NCBI GenBank assembly: GCA_003168295.1
Contig: PMST01000663.1
Coordinates: 1-5,883 of the forward strand
DNA length: 5,883 bases
From: Actinomycetota bacterium
Lineage (GTDB): Bacteria > Actinomycetota > Actinomycetes > Streptosporangiales > Streptosporangiaceae
Reading direction: 5' to 3'
The translations under genes and the position numbers were made by a program. Below, in pieces: positions 5,388-5,883 of this stretch; positions within the stretch are counted from its first letter, which is position 1; each line of letters starts with the position of its first letter. The notes beneath the pieces are model-generated. The model ran no database searches, was not told the origin of the DNA, and was given only the letters and a program-made list of their open reading frames with translations.

Positions 5388-5883
5388 GCGAGCAGACGCA
5401 CACGCTGACGTCCGCGGCCGCGGCCCGCGGGCCGCTCGCCATGCAGGCGATCTCGGTCAGCAAAGACTTCCGCATCGGCCGCCACCAGACCCTGCACGCG
5501 GTGCGCGACGTCTCCTTCAACCTGTACCGCGGGGCGGTCGTAGCCCTCGTCGGCGAGAGCGGCTCGGGCAAGTCGACCGCCGCGCGGATGCTGGCCGGGC
5601 AGGAACGCCTCACCTCCGGCGTCATCCAGCTGGACGGCAAGCGGGTCGAGGTGACCAGCCGCGGGGACTTCCGCCGCTATAAGAGCCACGTCCAGCTGGT
5701 CTTCCAGGATCCGTTCGCCTCGCTGAACCCGGTGCACACGGTGCGCTACCACCTGGAGCGCCCGGTGAAGCTGCACCAGGGCAAGGACGTCGACGTCGAC
5801 GCCGAGGTCGTCGCCCTGATGGAACAGGTGCGGCTGACGCCCGCCAAGCAGTTCCTGGTCAAGTACCCGCACGAGCTGTCGGG
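5384..5883 (+). CDS. ABC transporter ATP-binding protein, DppF/OppF family, C-terminus outside window
   Basis: Second ATPase of the importer, expected to form a heterodimer with the DppD-type subunit. Translation from ATG 5384, which overlaps the previous TGA as ATGA, gives 166 residues before the right edge; the family usually has about 270-340. Visible: a lead strand with the A-loop region (about 21-34), Walker A GESGSGKST (57-65), Q-loop Q108 in VFQDPFASLNPV, and YPHELSG at the very end, which is the first part of the ABC signature. Walker B, the switch histidine and the C-terminal domain lie outside. QDPFASLNP is typical of OppF/DppF ATPases, complementing the different Q-loop of its partner. 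The substrate-binding protein of the system could lie downstream of this gene, but that cannot be seen. Confidence 0.94.
   Translation, partial: MSEQTHTLTSAAAARGPLAMQAISVSKDFRIGRHQTLHAVRDVSFNLYRGAVVALVGESGSGKSTAARMLAGQERLTSGVIQLDGKRVEVTSRGDFRRYKSHVQLVFQDPFASLNPVHTVRYHLERPVKLHQGKDVDVDAEVVALMEQVRLTPAKQFLVKYPHELS

Noticed and set aside
5786..5800. GACGTC-type short tandem repeat in the second ATPase
   Set aside because: It encodes alternating Asp-Val in a variable loop of the protein and keeps the reading frame; a chance codon repeat explains it.
1..5883. CRISPR array, mobile element, attachment site, tRNA, phage or defence gene
   Set aside because: No repeat-spacer pattern, transposase, integrase, tRNA-like fold or defence domain was seen; the whole window is accounted for by a sugar-uptake locus.

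Overview
The window is a compact, high-GC stretch that looks actinobacterial (Actinomycetota). Third codon positions are strongly G/C, there are GTG as well as ATG starts, purine-rich Shine-Dalgarno sequences precede most genes, and genes overlap by 1 to 4 bases. The genus cannot be fixed from the sequence alone.

Layout: on the minus strand, from base 862 running off the left edge, lies the N-terminal two thirds of a cytoplasmic family-1 glycoside hydrolase (beta-glucosidase type). A 202-base divergent control region (863-1064) follows. On the plus strand, five tightly packed genes run to the right edge: a LacI-family repressor (1065-2228), two integral membrane permeases of the dipeptide/oligopeptide ABC class (2237-3220 and 3220-4275), and two ATPases of the same class (4272-5387, and 5384 to the edge, truncated just after its LSG signature begins). 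The junctions are an 8-base gap whose stop codon is embedded in the next gene's Shine-Dalgarno, then TAATG, ATGA and ATGA overlaps, so this is almost certainly one operon.

Control region: two 14-base LacI/GalR-type operators (929-942 and 950-963) lie centre to centre 21 bp apart. They sit on a good sigma-70-like promoter that reads leftward into the glycosidase gene (-35 at 955-950, -10 at 932-927, 17-bp spacer). Nearer the repressor gene are a 21-bp imperfect tandem repeat (991-1032) and a tiny 8-codon reading frame. That frame has its own ribosome binding site, and its stop codon overlaps the repressor's GTG start.

Working model (inference): this is an oligosaccharide utilisation locus, not a peptide uptake locus. 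The Dpp/Opp-type transporter would import a beta-linked oligosaccharide or glycoside, the cytoplasmic GH1 enzyme would cleave it, and the LacI-family protein would repress one or both transcription units until the sugar appears. No substrate-binding protein gene is visible; it should lie just outside the window or elsewhere in the genome. Related arrangements (Opp-class transporters for cello- and other oligosaccharides beside glycosidases) are known, notably in Thermotoga and hyperthermophilic archaea, so the overall theme is not new. The least ordinary details are the leader reading frame at the repressor start, the phased operator pair and the 21-bp repeat.
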